DNA of 64,000 nucleotides, from IMG/VR virus record IMGVR_UViG_3300020160_001966, positions 52,360 through 116,359 of that record, one strand, 5' to 3'. The DNA is from a virus. The stretch's first letter is position 1, and the number at the start of each line of letters is the position of its first letter. The position numbers were made by a program, and so were the translations under genes. The notes below the pieces were generated by a model. The model was not told where the DNA came from. It worked only from the letters and a program-made list of their open reading frames with translations, and searched no databases. Below are positions 33,961 through 41,101 of the stretch, in pieces.

Positions 33961-34437
33961 ATGAATTTTGATTCAATAGTTCCAGAGGGTGATTTGCCCC
34001 CCAATCACCCTCTGGTTTTGGAGGCTTTAAAGGGTATAATATCTGGTCCGATTTCTGAATTACGTCAGAAAGTTGACAAGAATATTACTGAAGAAACTAG
34101 TCAAGCTGGACTTAGGAGCGGTAAAATAGATTATGAAAATATTTTACCAAACTTTAATTCTAATAATAATATTAATATTATACCCAATAGGGAATATAAT
34201 AACACTGCGAATAATGTCCTTGAGACTTTGGTTTCTTCTCAAAAACATAATGTTTTACAAAACAATAATGTAGAAATTCGCAACCACTCTTCTCCAGAAA
34301 AGGAATATGATGATCCAGATCAAATGCAACTTCCTTTATTTAAGCCTACTGAAATGTCGGATTTATATTCTAAAATGTTTGATTTGGAGAGAAAACTTGA
34401 TACTATTATAAAGTATGTCAAACCAAATAAAAATTAA
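33961..34437 (+). CDS. Unknown protein with clamp-binding-like motif
   Basis: 158 aa, starting 1 bp after gp32. The N-terminus (PEGDLPPNHPLVLEALKG) is encoded over a strong hairpin terminator. The middle is Asn-rich and low-complexity; QMQLPLF near residue 125 fits the bacterial clamp-binding consensus QL(x)LF, and a C-terminal helix follows. Position between gp32 and gp45 suggests a replisome accessory role (inference). Confidence 0.5.
   Translation: MNFDSIVPEGDLPPNHPLVLEALKGIISGPISELRQKVDKNITEETSQAGLRSGKIDYENILPNFNSNNNINIIPNREYNNTANNVLETLVSSQKHNVLQNNNVEIRNHSSPEKEYDDPDQMQLPLFKPTEMSDLYSKMFDLERKLDTIIKYVKPNKN
33982..34019 (+). terminator. Strong intragenic terminator downstream of gp32
   Basis: A 13-bp perfect stem (CCAGAGGGTGATT / AATCACCCTCTGG) with an 8-nt TGCCCCCC loop, followed by TTTT. 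It lies inside codons 8-20 of the 33961 gene, 22 bp after the gp32 stop. Confidence 0.7.
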
Positions 34438-35155
34438 AAATAAAATATCTTTTGTAAAAAATTTTTTATCTCCCATTTGTAAAGTTTCCGATTCAGCCGT
34501 TTTGGAAATTGAAAATGGTGTTATAAAGGCTTTGGTCTGTACTTCTGACAATTCTATCATTTTTCATAATACCCATGCTATAGAATCTTCTAGTGAAGAT
34601 TTGGTTGTTTTAAATTGTTCAGACTTGAAAAAGTTAATTCGTGCTTTGGATACTATAGTTTCTAAAAATGAAATTATGTTTACTTTGGAAGAAAATAATA
34701 TTTCTTATAATGATTCAAAGATTAAATTTAAATATCATCTTTTAGAAAATGATATTATCAAAAAACCTAAAATTAGTTTAAAAAAATTAGAAAGTATGGA
34801 TGCTCTCTCATCTTTTGTTATCACTAAAGATTCTTTAAAGGAGCTTGTTAGGGGGTCCGTTTTTAGTTCAGATTCGAATAAATTCTATTTAAATAGTGAA
34901 AATAACGGAGTTTTTGCTGAGTTGACAGATAAGACTAGAAACAATATAGACACTATAACAATGCAAGTTTCTGATAGTTTTGATGGAAATTCTTTTGAAG
35001 CGTTGCCTTTGAATTTTGAAATTTTTAGAATTATGGAAATTGGTGATTCTAATGATATAATTGTTAAAATTAATAGTAAATTAGGAATTGTATTATTCGA
35101 GATTTGTAATAATTATAATAAGATGTTATACATTATGTCATCTTTAATAAAATGA
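34415..35155 (+). CDS. gp45: Sliding clamp gp45
   Basis: 246 aa (T4 228). Beta-clamp-type pattern: LSPICKVSDSAVLEIENGVI, ALVCTSDNSIIFHNT, CSDLKKLIRAL, then a second domain FVITKDSLKELVRGSVFSSD and a C-terminal LGIVLFEICNNYNKMLYIMS. It tethers gp43 and, in T4, activates late transcription with gp33/gp55. Overlaps the previous gene by 23 bp. Confidence 0.75.
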   Translation: MSNQIKIKNKISFVKNFLSPICKVSDSAVLEIENGVIKALVCTSDNSIIFHNTHAIESSSEDLVVLNCSDLKKLIRALDTIVSKNEIMFTLEENNISYNDSKIKFKYHLLENDIIKKPKISLKKLESMDALSSFVITKDSLKELVRGSVFSSDSNKFYLNSENNGVFAELTDKTRNNIDTITMQVSDSFDGNSFEALPLNFEIFRIMEIGDSNDIIVKINSKLGIVLFEICNNYNKMLYIMSSLIK

Positions 35156-35532
35156 AAAAAAACAAAAATTCGATTAAAACTCCTAGTTATTTCATAAAAC
35201 GTTTAAAAGACTCTGGTTTCATAGTTTGGAAAATTTTTGACGATTATGGTGTCCATGATCCTAGATGTTGGACTGTTTTAGTAGACCCTAAAGGAGCCTC
35301 CGTATATATCACATGTTTTTTAAATAAAGAGTTTTTTGGTGATGTTATGTTTGAGTTAAGTGACGGTGGGCAAAAGTTTTTAAAAAATTTTTCTATTAAA
35401 ACTGAAAGCTTGGAAGTTATCATTACCCACTTAATAAGTGCTGGTGTGAAAAACGATGCTGGAAATAGTCCATTTAGAAAAGATAAATATTCATATCATG
35501 AGTCAACAGAGGGGCAAAAAGAAAGATCCTAG
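35152..35532 (+). CDS. Conserved unknown protein, gp45 operon
   Basis: 126 aa. PSYFIKRLKDSGFIVWKIFD, CWTVLVDPKGASVYITCFLN and FFGDVMFELSDGGQKFLKNF describe a compact alpha/beta protein, apparently conserved in marine T4-like phages. No catalytic motif. Overlaps gp45 by 4 bp and the next gene by 35 bp. Confidence 0.5.
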   Translation: MKKNKNSIKTPSYFIKRLKDSGFIVWKIFDDYGVHDPRCWTVLVDPKGASVYITCFLNKEFFGDVMFELSDGGQKFLKNFSIKTESLEVIITHLISAGVKNDAGNSPFRKDKYSYHESTEGQKERS

Positions 35533-35830
35533 AATATTTCTTGGAAAAGAAAAGGAAAAATTGTCTTCTCTAGACAAAGCTCAGATAAATGAACTTTTAT
35601 CTGAGTCTATTAGTAGTTATGTATCCAAGGTCGCTAAAGAGGTTAAGAACACTGATGATATGGTTTCACTATTGAATGGATACATAACTGAATTTTTGGA
35701 AGCTTTTTTATTATTCGGATATGATATAAAAGGCACTCCGCTTTGTATTCATTATGCGAGAAATCAAAAAGATGCTGATGCTTTGAATTGCTTGGTGAAT
35801 AAAGCATTGTTTAATAAAATGAATGAATAG
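35498..35830 (+). CDS. Unknown protein, gp45 operon
   Basis: 110 aa from the ATG at 35498. A basic N-terminus (MSQQRGKKKDPRIFLGKEKE) is followed by helices (AQINELLSESISSYVSKVAK, LLNGYITEFLEAFLLFGYDI). Not recognised. It could be a small replisome partner by position only. Confidence 0.45.
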   Translation: MSQQRGKKKDPRIFLGKEKEKLSSLDKAQINELLSESISSYVSKVAKEVKNTDDMVSLLNGYITEFLEAFLLFGYDIKGTPLCIHYARNQKDADALNCLVNKALFNKMNE

Positions 35831-36116
35831 TTTTATTAAAAAGTTAATTACCGAGAAATCTAATAAAACACATATACCTTTAGGTTCTTGCTATGCGGTG
35901 TTGCGAGGTGATTATCATGGTGAAATATTTGTATTTTTTAAACAAATTGCAAATGATTTGATGTTTGTCTCTTTACCTAAAATGATATTAAGAGAGGTTG
36001 ATGTGGTTAAATTTGATATAGGGTTGAAGGAAAATATACTAGATTCTTTTAATATATTACCAGAAGATATATATAAAGTTATAGAATCTCATGGAAATAA
36101 TCTCATCGAGAGTTAA
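35823..36116 (+). CDS. Unknown small protein
   Basis: 97 aa: SCYAVLRGDYHGEIFVFFKQ and DLMFVSLPKMILREVDVVKF give a small beta-barrel-like pattern, followed by a C-terminal helix. Function unknown. Overlaps the previous gene by 8 bp. Confidence 0.45.
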   Translation: MNSFIKKLITEKSNKTHIPLGSCYAVLRGDYHGEIFVFFKQIANDLMFVSLPKMILREVDVVKFDIGLKENILDSFNILPEDIYKVIESHGNNLIES

Positions 36117-36124
36117 ATAATTGA

Positions 36125-36316
36125 ATGAATAGAGTAGAAGCTAGAATAATAACATCGCCTATTTCTGGACAACCTTGCGCTCCTAGAATTATTGAAACTA
36201 GAGTTGGTAACAATATAGTTAAAGAAGCTCATTGGATCGATCCAGCATCTGGCGCTTTTATAAGAAAAGGGGTCATTGAAGTGAAGCCCTATATCAGAGA
36301 AGATAAAAAGTCTTGA
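36125..36316 (+). CDS. Unknown small protein
   Basis: 63 aa: EARIITSPISGQPCAPRIIE, GNNIVKEAHWIDPASGAFIR. A compact beta-rich protein with one Cys; no family recognised. It ends just before the primase promoter. Confidence 0.45.
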   Translation: MNRVEARIITSPISGQPCAPRIIETRVGNNIVKEAHWIDPASGAFIRKGVIEVKPYIREDKKS

Positions 36317-36340
36317 CATGTATTTTTGAAGATGTAAAGT
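36313..36340 (+). promoter_or_regulatory. Early-type promoter of the primase gene
   Basis: TTGACA, 16 bp, TAAAGT, 6 nt, GTG at 36347; supports the GTG start. Confidence 0.6.
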
Positions 36341-36346
36341 GGGTAT

Positions 36347-37366
36347 GTGGTCAAATTACCTGAAACTTACGTTGTAAATAAATTCTATCAATATGCTGGT
36401 TCGCCTAAACATAATAGGGGTACTAATGTTTATCAAGCTAGTTGCCCGATTTGTAGGGAAGGTAAATCTTGGTTGAGAAAAAAAAGGTGTTATTACATTC
36501 CTTCTAAAAATGTAATCCATTGTCATAATTGTGGTTGGCATGGTAATCCTGTTAATTGGATCATGGAATTGCAGTCTTCTTCCTTATCCGAAATTCTAAG
36601 CGAGTCTAATAATTATGACACGATAGTTATTCCTATCAATGAGAGTAAAGATGATAAAAAGGTTACAAATTATGAATTACCTTGCGATTGTATAGATTTG
36701 GAAAATAGCGACGAATTGAATTTTTATAGTAATAACAATATAGTAATGCAAGCTGCATCGATTCTAAAAGATAGGGGATTGTTGACATGCATAAATAGGC
36801 CGAAGAAATATTATATTACTTTAACAGATTTTGTTCATAAAAATCGTATAATTATACCTTTTTATGATGAAAATAACAAAATCATCTTTTATCAATCTAG
36901 GAAAATATTGAACAATGACGATAGACCTAGATATCTTTCTAAAAAGAATAGTGAGAGAAGTGTTTTCAATATAAACAATGTTATTGAAGATATTCCATAT
37001 GTTTTTATAACGGAGGGTCCGTTTGATTGTACTTTTATTAAAAATGGTATAGCTTTGGCTGGAATAACTGAGAGTGGATCAGATACATTTACTGAAAAAC
37101 AAAGGGTGCAGATGCAAATGTTTCCATTGCATGAAAATGTTTTTGTTTTAGATAATCAATGGAACGATACAACATCTAAGAAAAAAACTAAAGATTTAAT
37201 TGATGCTGGTAAAAAGGTATTCTTGTGGCCAAAAGAATATAATAAATTTAAAGATATAAATGATGTATGTATTAGATATAAATTGAACGAGTTTCCTTAT
37301 AAGTTTATATTAAAAAATTCTTTTTCTGGAATGGTTGGTAAGTTGAAATTAGCTGAAATTAAATAA
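36347..37366 (+). CDS. gp61: DNA primase gp61
   Basis: 339 aa (T4 342). Zinc-binding N-terminus CPIC...CHNCGWHG (residues ~33-60), then RIIIPFYDENNKIIFYQSRK, the TOPRIM Glu motif FITEGPFDCTFIKNGIAL and VFVLDNQWNDT (second TOPRIM acidic motif). It makes pentamer RNA primers for lagging-strand synthesis with gp41. Confidence 0.75.
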   Translation: MVKLPETYVVNKFYQYAGSPKHNRGTNVYQASCPICREGKSWLRKKRCYYIPSKNVIHCHNCGWHGNPVNWIMELQSSSLSEILSESNNYDTIVIPINESKDDKKVTNYELPCDCIDLENSDELNFYSNNNIVMQAASILKDRGLLTCINRPKKYYITLTDFVHKNRIIIPFYDENNKIIFYQSRKILNNDDRPRYLSKKNSERSVFNINNVIEDIPYVFITEGPFDCTFIKNGIALAGITESGSDTFTEKQRVQMQMFPLHENVFVLDNQWNDTTSKKKTKDLIDAGKKVFLWPKEYNKFKDINDVCIRYKLNEFPYKFILKNSFSGMVGKLKLAEIK

Positions 37367-37369
37367 ATA
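37362..37369 (+). promoter_or_regulatory. Possible late promoter AATAAATA
   Basis: AATAAATA, 7 nt before the ATG at 37377. An early-type reading (TTGAAA, 16 bp, AAATAT, 6 nt) overlaps it, so the class is uncertain. Confidence 0.4.
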
Positions 37370-37376
37370 TTTTTCT

Positions 37377-37976
37377 ATGAACAAATATATAATTTATCTT
37401 TTAGGCTGTATTTTATTCTCCTTTGGAGCTACACTATTTATTACTAGCAATTTGGGTACTGACCCCTTGGATGTTCTGGCTATTGGAATGAAAGACACAT
37501 TTGGTTGGATGATAGGTACAACTCAAAGCGTTTTCGCATTATGTTGTTTATTTCTATATAGTTATTTGAATAAATGGAAATTCCCACCAATCTCAACCTT
37601 CTTGACTTTTTTCATATGTGGATATCTTATAGATTTTTTTCTATTTTTATTAAACCATCAACACATTGTTAATCCATTTCTGGAAATGCTTTTTGGGGTT
37701 ATTATTTGTACCCAAGCTAGTGCTTTAATAATGATGTCTGGATTTGGTATAAGAGCCATGGATTTGGTTGCAATATCATTATCCGAGATAACCAAAAAAC
37801 CATTTTGGCTGTTTAAAGGTATTGCCGAGGTATTGCTTTTGACCGTTGGTTATTTTTTGGGAGGCATTGTTGGTATCGGCACTATTTTCTTTTTACTATT
37901 TGTGGGTTGGTTAATACAACCATGTATTCGTTTAAATAGTAAATTGGGAATACCTAATTACGGCAAGGTTCATTAA
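37377..37976 (+). CDS. YczE/YitT-family membrane protein
   Basis: 199 aa, five to six membrane helices. LLGCILFSFGATLFITSNLG followed by TDPLDVLAIG is the glycine/PxD signature of the YczE/YyaS/YitT family, with the second-half counterpart SGFGIRAMDLVAISLSEITK. In bacteria these are uncharacterised transport-type proteins. A phage copy is probably acquired from a host; the substrate is unknown. Confidence 0.65.
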   Translation: MNKYIIYLLGCILFSFGATLFITSNLGTDPLDVLAIGMKDTFGWMIGTTQSVFALCCLFLYSYLNKWKFPPISTFLTFFICGYLIDFFLFLLNHQHIVNPFLEMLFGVIICTQASALIMMSGFGIRAMDLVAISLSEITKKPFWLFKGIAEVLLLTVGYFLGGIVGIGTIFFLLFVGWLIQPCIRLNSKLGIPNYGKVH

Positions 37977-38392
37977 TCTTGCTCACCAGCAATTAAGTAT
38001 CCCTTTAATGCTTCAGCTAAACCGCTGAGTTCAACTGCTATACGAGATATTCTACGATGTTCCGAGGATGCTATTTTCTCGAAAAGGGTATCGCAACCAG
38101 CATTGTGTAATTGAGCTTGAACGGATGTTTGATTCACACCATTCACATATTCAACAAATTTTTCAATTTCTGCAACCCATTCAGATAAAATTTTCTTTTG
38201 TTTAGCTAAAGATTCTTTTCTAATAACTTCAACTTGACCAACATCTGTATTGAAAGATTCTGGTGGTGTCCCAGCATCTAATTCAGCGGTCATAGCTGCT
38301 GTTTCCGCATTCGCGGTAGCTTCTGGTGCAGCCACAGCCTCTTGTTCATCTTGTTCCAAGATGGCGTTGAAATATTTTTCGTATATACCCAT
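37973..38392 (-). CDS. CTS-type helical protein
   Basis: 139 aa. The leader is MGIYEKYFNAILE with cleavage after E13. An Ala/Glu-rich stretch (~30 residues) precedes a helical domain (RKESLAKQKKILSEWVAEIE, ISRIAVELSGLAEALKGYL). Late box AATAAATA 5 nt upstream. Overlaps the end of the YczE-like gene by 4 bp. Confidence 0.55.
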   Translation of the reverse strand: MGIYEKYFNAILEQDEQEAVAAPEATANAETAAMTAELDAGTPPESFNTDVGQVEVIRKESLAKQKKILSEWVAEIEKFVEYVNGVNQTSVQAQLHNAGCDTLFEKIASSEHRRISRIAVELSGLAEALKGYLIAGEQD

Positions 38393-38397
38393 AAGAT

Positions 38398-38405
38398 TAT
38401 TTATT
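38398..38405 (-). promoter_or_regulatory. Late promoter AATAAATA
   Basis: Minus-strand AATAAATA, 5 nt before the ATG at 38392. Confidence 0.6.
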
Positions 38406-38430
38406 TATTACGTCTAAATATTTATAACAA

Positions 38431-38817
38431 ATGAAAGAAAATTTTAAAATACTTCAAGAAGACGATCAAAAAATATACAATAAATGGGTTAAAGGTATAG
38501 CAAAACAGGAAGCTCCGTCTCAAGTTATTACAGTTGATGATATTGTAAATAGATATAGAAATAATGTTTCCTATGAAGCTAGTAGGCAATTACCATTTGG
38601 TTTAGATTTTTTATTGGATAGAATAGGTGATATTTTCGTAAAATGTTCAAATGTGAGAATGGATTTGGCAAATGCTATGAAGAATCCAGTCATATATGAA
38701 CATAATCAAAGAATATCAGCTGTTAAAAAATTGAATGATAAAATAGACAAAGTACAAGAAATGTTATTTTCCTGTACGGAAGAGATGAATGAAATAGTTG
38801 AAAGTCACGAAAAGTGA
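38431..38817 (+). CDS. Helical protein with possible CTS-like start
   Basis: 128 aa. The start MKENFKILQE could be a CTS (cleavage after E10), but the match is weaker than the others and no strict late box precedes it. The rest is helical (VDDIVNRYRNNVSYEASRQL, VKKLNDKIDKVQEMLFSCTE). Function unknown. Confidence 0.45.
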   Translation: MKENFKILQEDDQKIYNKWVKGIAKQEAPSQVITVDDIVNRYRNNVSYEASRQLPFGLDFLLDRIGDIFVKCSNVRMDLANAMKNPVIYEHNQRISAVKKLNDKIDKVQEMLFSCTEEMNEIVESHEK

Positions 38818-38833
38818 TATAATTATTGATGTA

Positions 38834-39310
38834 ATGTTTAATGTCACAAATCCTATCATTAAAAGAATAATATCTAGCTTGCTCATAACATCAACAATAT
38901 CCTTTCTAGGAGCTTTGTTTTTATTAAATTTTGGTTTTAATTTTATAGTTAGTTTGTTTTTTATTTTTATTCTACAATTTGTAGTTTTTTATTTTTATGG
39001 AGAGCATGTTAAAAGGAAAAATGCATATATTGAGGCAGAATTGGAATTGCAAGCTGCTTCTGAATTGAGAAAAATAACCGCTGATGTTGTATGCCCATGT
39101 GATCAAAAAGTTCAAACTACCATACCAGTAGAGATGAATCGTGAAAATTCATATGTGTGCGGTCAATGTAATAAAAGAGTTGGAATTTTGATAGATCTTA
39201 AAACCGTATTAAAAACAGATCCGATAATTGATGATCCGTTAAAAAATTCTGAAATTTTAAAAAATGTAAATGAAGCTTTAAAAGACCCATCTCATAATGA
39301 TAGAATTTAA
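38834..39310 (+). CDS. Membrane protein with zinc-ribbon-like Cys pairs
   Basis: 158 aa from the ATG at 38834 (a TTG extension to 38798 is rejected). Two membrane helices (ISSLLITSTISFLGALFLLN, FIVSLFFIFILQFVVFYFYG) are followed by a helix, then VVCPCDQKVQTTIPVEMNRE and YVCGQCNKRVGILIDL, a probable zinc ribbon on the cytoplasmic side. Unknown role. Confidence 0.5.
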   Translation: MFNVTNPIIKRIISSLLITSTISFLGALFLLNFGFNFIVSLFFIFILQFVVFYFYGEHVKRKNAYIEAELELQAASELRKITADVVCPCDQKVQTTIPVEMNRENSYVCGQCNKRVGILIDLKTVLKTDPIIDDPLKNSEILKNVNEALKDPSHNDRI

Positions 39311-39665
39311 AAAAACAGATAGTAGTTCCATTCCTCCAGAAATTACATCTAGAGAAATTGTTAAAAATGAAGATGTTTTATATTTTTTTGAACAATTGTG
39401 TAAAAAAAATGTTGAGGATTATATGGTTTTTAAAAAAAATAGTTTTAAAAATCAAAATTTAGATATAATTAAAGATTTTTTAAACAAATTTGAGAATTTC
39501 ATAAAAGATGAAAGTTCAAATAAAGACAATAAAGAAGTTGTTAATATAATTTTTAACAATATAAAGAACAATATAAAAATATTAGAACATTTGGAAATGC
39601 TTCCAAAAGATAATAAAAACAAAGCATTTTTATTATCATTCGTATCTTCTAGATTATTTCCTTGA
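39297..39665 (+). CDS. Hypothetical protein
   Basis: 122 aa, Asn/Lys/Phe-rich and helical (FKNQNLDIIKDFLNKFENFI). It overlaps the preceding gene by 14 bp. No family recognised. Confidence 0.45.
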   Translation: MIEFKKTDSSSIPPEITSREIVKNEDVLYFFEQLCKKNVEDYMVFKKNSFKNQNLDIIKDFLNKFENFIKDESSNKDNKEVVNIIFNNIKNNIKILEHLEMLPKDNKNKAFLLSFVSSRLFP

Positions 39666-39699
39666 CTTTCTTTTTAAAAATTGAGACACTGCATGTCTT

Positions 39700-39987
39700 A
39701 TGAATGAAAAAGTTGTAATCAAAACAAGCAAAGAAGAACATGTAATGGATAAAGACGCTTTTATACGTTGGCTATGCTTGATAGAGATTGTTCAATTGGC
39801 CGAAGAAAAAGCGATTGATTTGAAGGTAGATTTGGAAGATGTTGATTGGGTCAAACCATTGGCTTTTAAAAAATATATGAATGAGCGTTTTAAAAGTATG
39901 GAAATTGATTTAATGGCTGACGAACGAAATGGTAGTATGGTCTTGGATTACGTCAATAATAACCACCATATTCCAGAGTATTGTTAA
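39700..39987 (+). CDS. Hypothetical protein
   Basis: 95 aa: VVIKTSKEEHVMDKDAFIRW, LIEIVQLAEEKAIDLKVDLE. Helical and acidic. A TTGACT lies upstream but no clean -10 box follows. It overlaps the gp14-like gene convergently by 35 bp. Confidence 0.45.
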   Translation: MNEKVVIKTSKEEHVMDKDAFIRWLCLIEIVQLAEEKAIDLKVDLEDVDWVKPLAFKKYMNERFKSMEIDLMADERNGSMVLDYVNNNHHIPEYC

Positions 39988-40708
39988 TGCTCATATCGAA
40001 TACGAATTTTTTAGATTCGGTGTCTGAATCTTGTGGATATGATGATAGTCTTTCTGTTGGGGTTTGTAAAGACCCCGACAGATCTCCATAGAATGTATCA
40101 TCATGTACTTGATAATTTCCCTTTTCTTGGGGTATATTCTCAAAAGAATGTTCAAGACGTTTAGCTTTCAATAACCAAACATAATGGCCAGCTAAAGGAT
40201 TTATGGAAGAATTGTCCTCATCACATCTTTCTGTAATTTCGTACATTTTACCGTCTCTTTCACCAGGTCTATCTGAACCGTATTCCACTAATTTAAAAAC
40301 ATCTCCAGATTTAGGTTCTAATTTTTTATCTGGAAAATGAGCATAAAATGAACTTATGTGTAAATATGCTGTTACTTGATCATCAGATCTATAGCCGAAT
40401 TTTGATAATACCAAAGCATTCTCAGCCAAAGTGAATATCATTATCATCTCTTTAGGTTCTTCGAATTGATCGACTGGCATTTCCCCATAAGTATTATCAC
40501 CGTCTTTTAAATTGTATAAATTTCTATAATACAATATTTTTTGACCATATAAATCTATTTGCTCTCTCCAATAATTACTATATAATAATCTTTCAGCTTC
40601 ATTTTTTTCTTTATCTGTAAAACGCAATGTTGATGACACATAGTTATTGTAATTATCGGGATAAGTCCTGATACAATTCACACCTTTATGTTTATCGTAA
40701 GTTATCAT
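39953..40708 (-). CDS. gp14: Probable neck protein gp14-like
   Basis: 251 aa (T4 gp14 256). ILYYRNLYNLKDGDNTYGEM, EMIMIFTLAENALVLSKFGY followed by RSDDQVTAYLHISSF, EPKSGDVFKLVEYG and KMYEITE follow the order of T4 gp14 (YYVPRE, FGED, FSNFGMEVDDEVSL, EGDLIYFPM, LFEI). It would form the neck that joins head and tail. It lies in a minus-strand late operon downstream of a CTS gene and close to the portal gene. Confidence 0.55.
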   Translation of the reverse strand: MITYDKHKGVNCIRTYPDNYNNYVSSTLRFTDKEKNEAERLLYSNYWREQIDLYGQKILYYRNLYNLKDGDNTYGEMPVDQFEEPKEMIMIFTLAENALVLSKFGYRSDDQVTAYLHISSFYAHFPDKKLEPKSGDVFKLVEYGSDRPGERDGKMYEITERCDEDNSSINPLAGHYVWLLKAKRLEHSFENIPQEKGNYQVHDDTFYGDLSGSLQTPTERLSSYPQDSDTESKKFVFDMSINNTLEYGGYY

Positions 40709-41085
40709 TTTTTTAATATAAAGGATTTTTTACTATCATCCCAAACTATTTGTATTCCAGTATTTCCTAATTTTTTTGGTTCCGTTTTAGATACGCTATA
40801 TATACCATATTTTTTACATACCTTTTTCAATTGTACACTATTTAAAGGGACATTCACAGATGGATTATTTTTCAATTTCTCCACTTGCTGAATGATTGTC
40901 ATATCTGGTTTATGCATATCTGGAACAGTTTGTGCATGTTTTCTTTTAAAAGGATCTAATATTAAAGACCTTCTGTGTCTGGCTCCCTTTTTTATAGGTG
41001 GTTTTTGTGGTAAAAACATGTTCACGTAACCATGATTCCATGTTTGCTCTAAAATAATAGAAAATGTTTTTGCGAATAGCCCCAT
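40705..41085 (-). CDS. CTS-type basic protein next to the portal gene
   Basis: 126 aa from the ATG at 41085, set by AATAAATA 5 nt upstream (the longer frame to 41220 runs into portal DNA). The leader is MGLFAKTFSIILE with cleavage after E13. The mature part is basic and Pro-containing (PQKPPIKKGARHRRSLILDP), with a small C-terminal domain (VQLKKVCKKYGIYSVSKTEP). Overlaps the gp14-like gene by 4 bp. Confidence 0.55.
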   Translation of the reverse strand: MGLFAKTFSIILEQTWNHGYVNMFLPQKPPIKKGARHRRSLILDPFKRKHAQTVPDMHKPDMTIIQQVEKLKNNPSVNVPLNSVQLKKVCKKYGIYSVSKTEPKKLGNTGIQIVWDDSKKSFILKK

Positions 41086-41090
41086 GGAAC

Positions 41091-41098
41091 TATTTATT
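41091..41098 (-). promoter_or_regulatory. Late promoter AATAAATA
   Basis: Minus-strand AATAAATA, 5 nt before the ATG at 41085. Confidence 0.6.
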
Positions 41099-41101
41099 AT
41101 T

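Noticed and set aside
39666-39699. Early promoter before the 39700 gene
   Set aside because: TTGACT is present, but no TANNNT box occurs 16-17 bp downstream.
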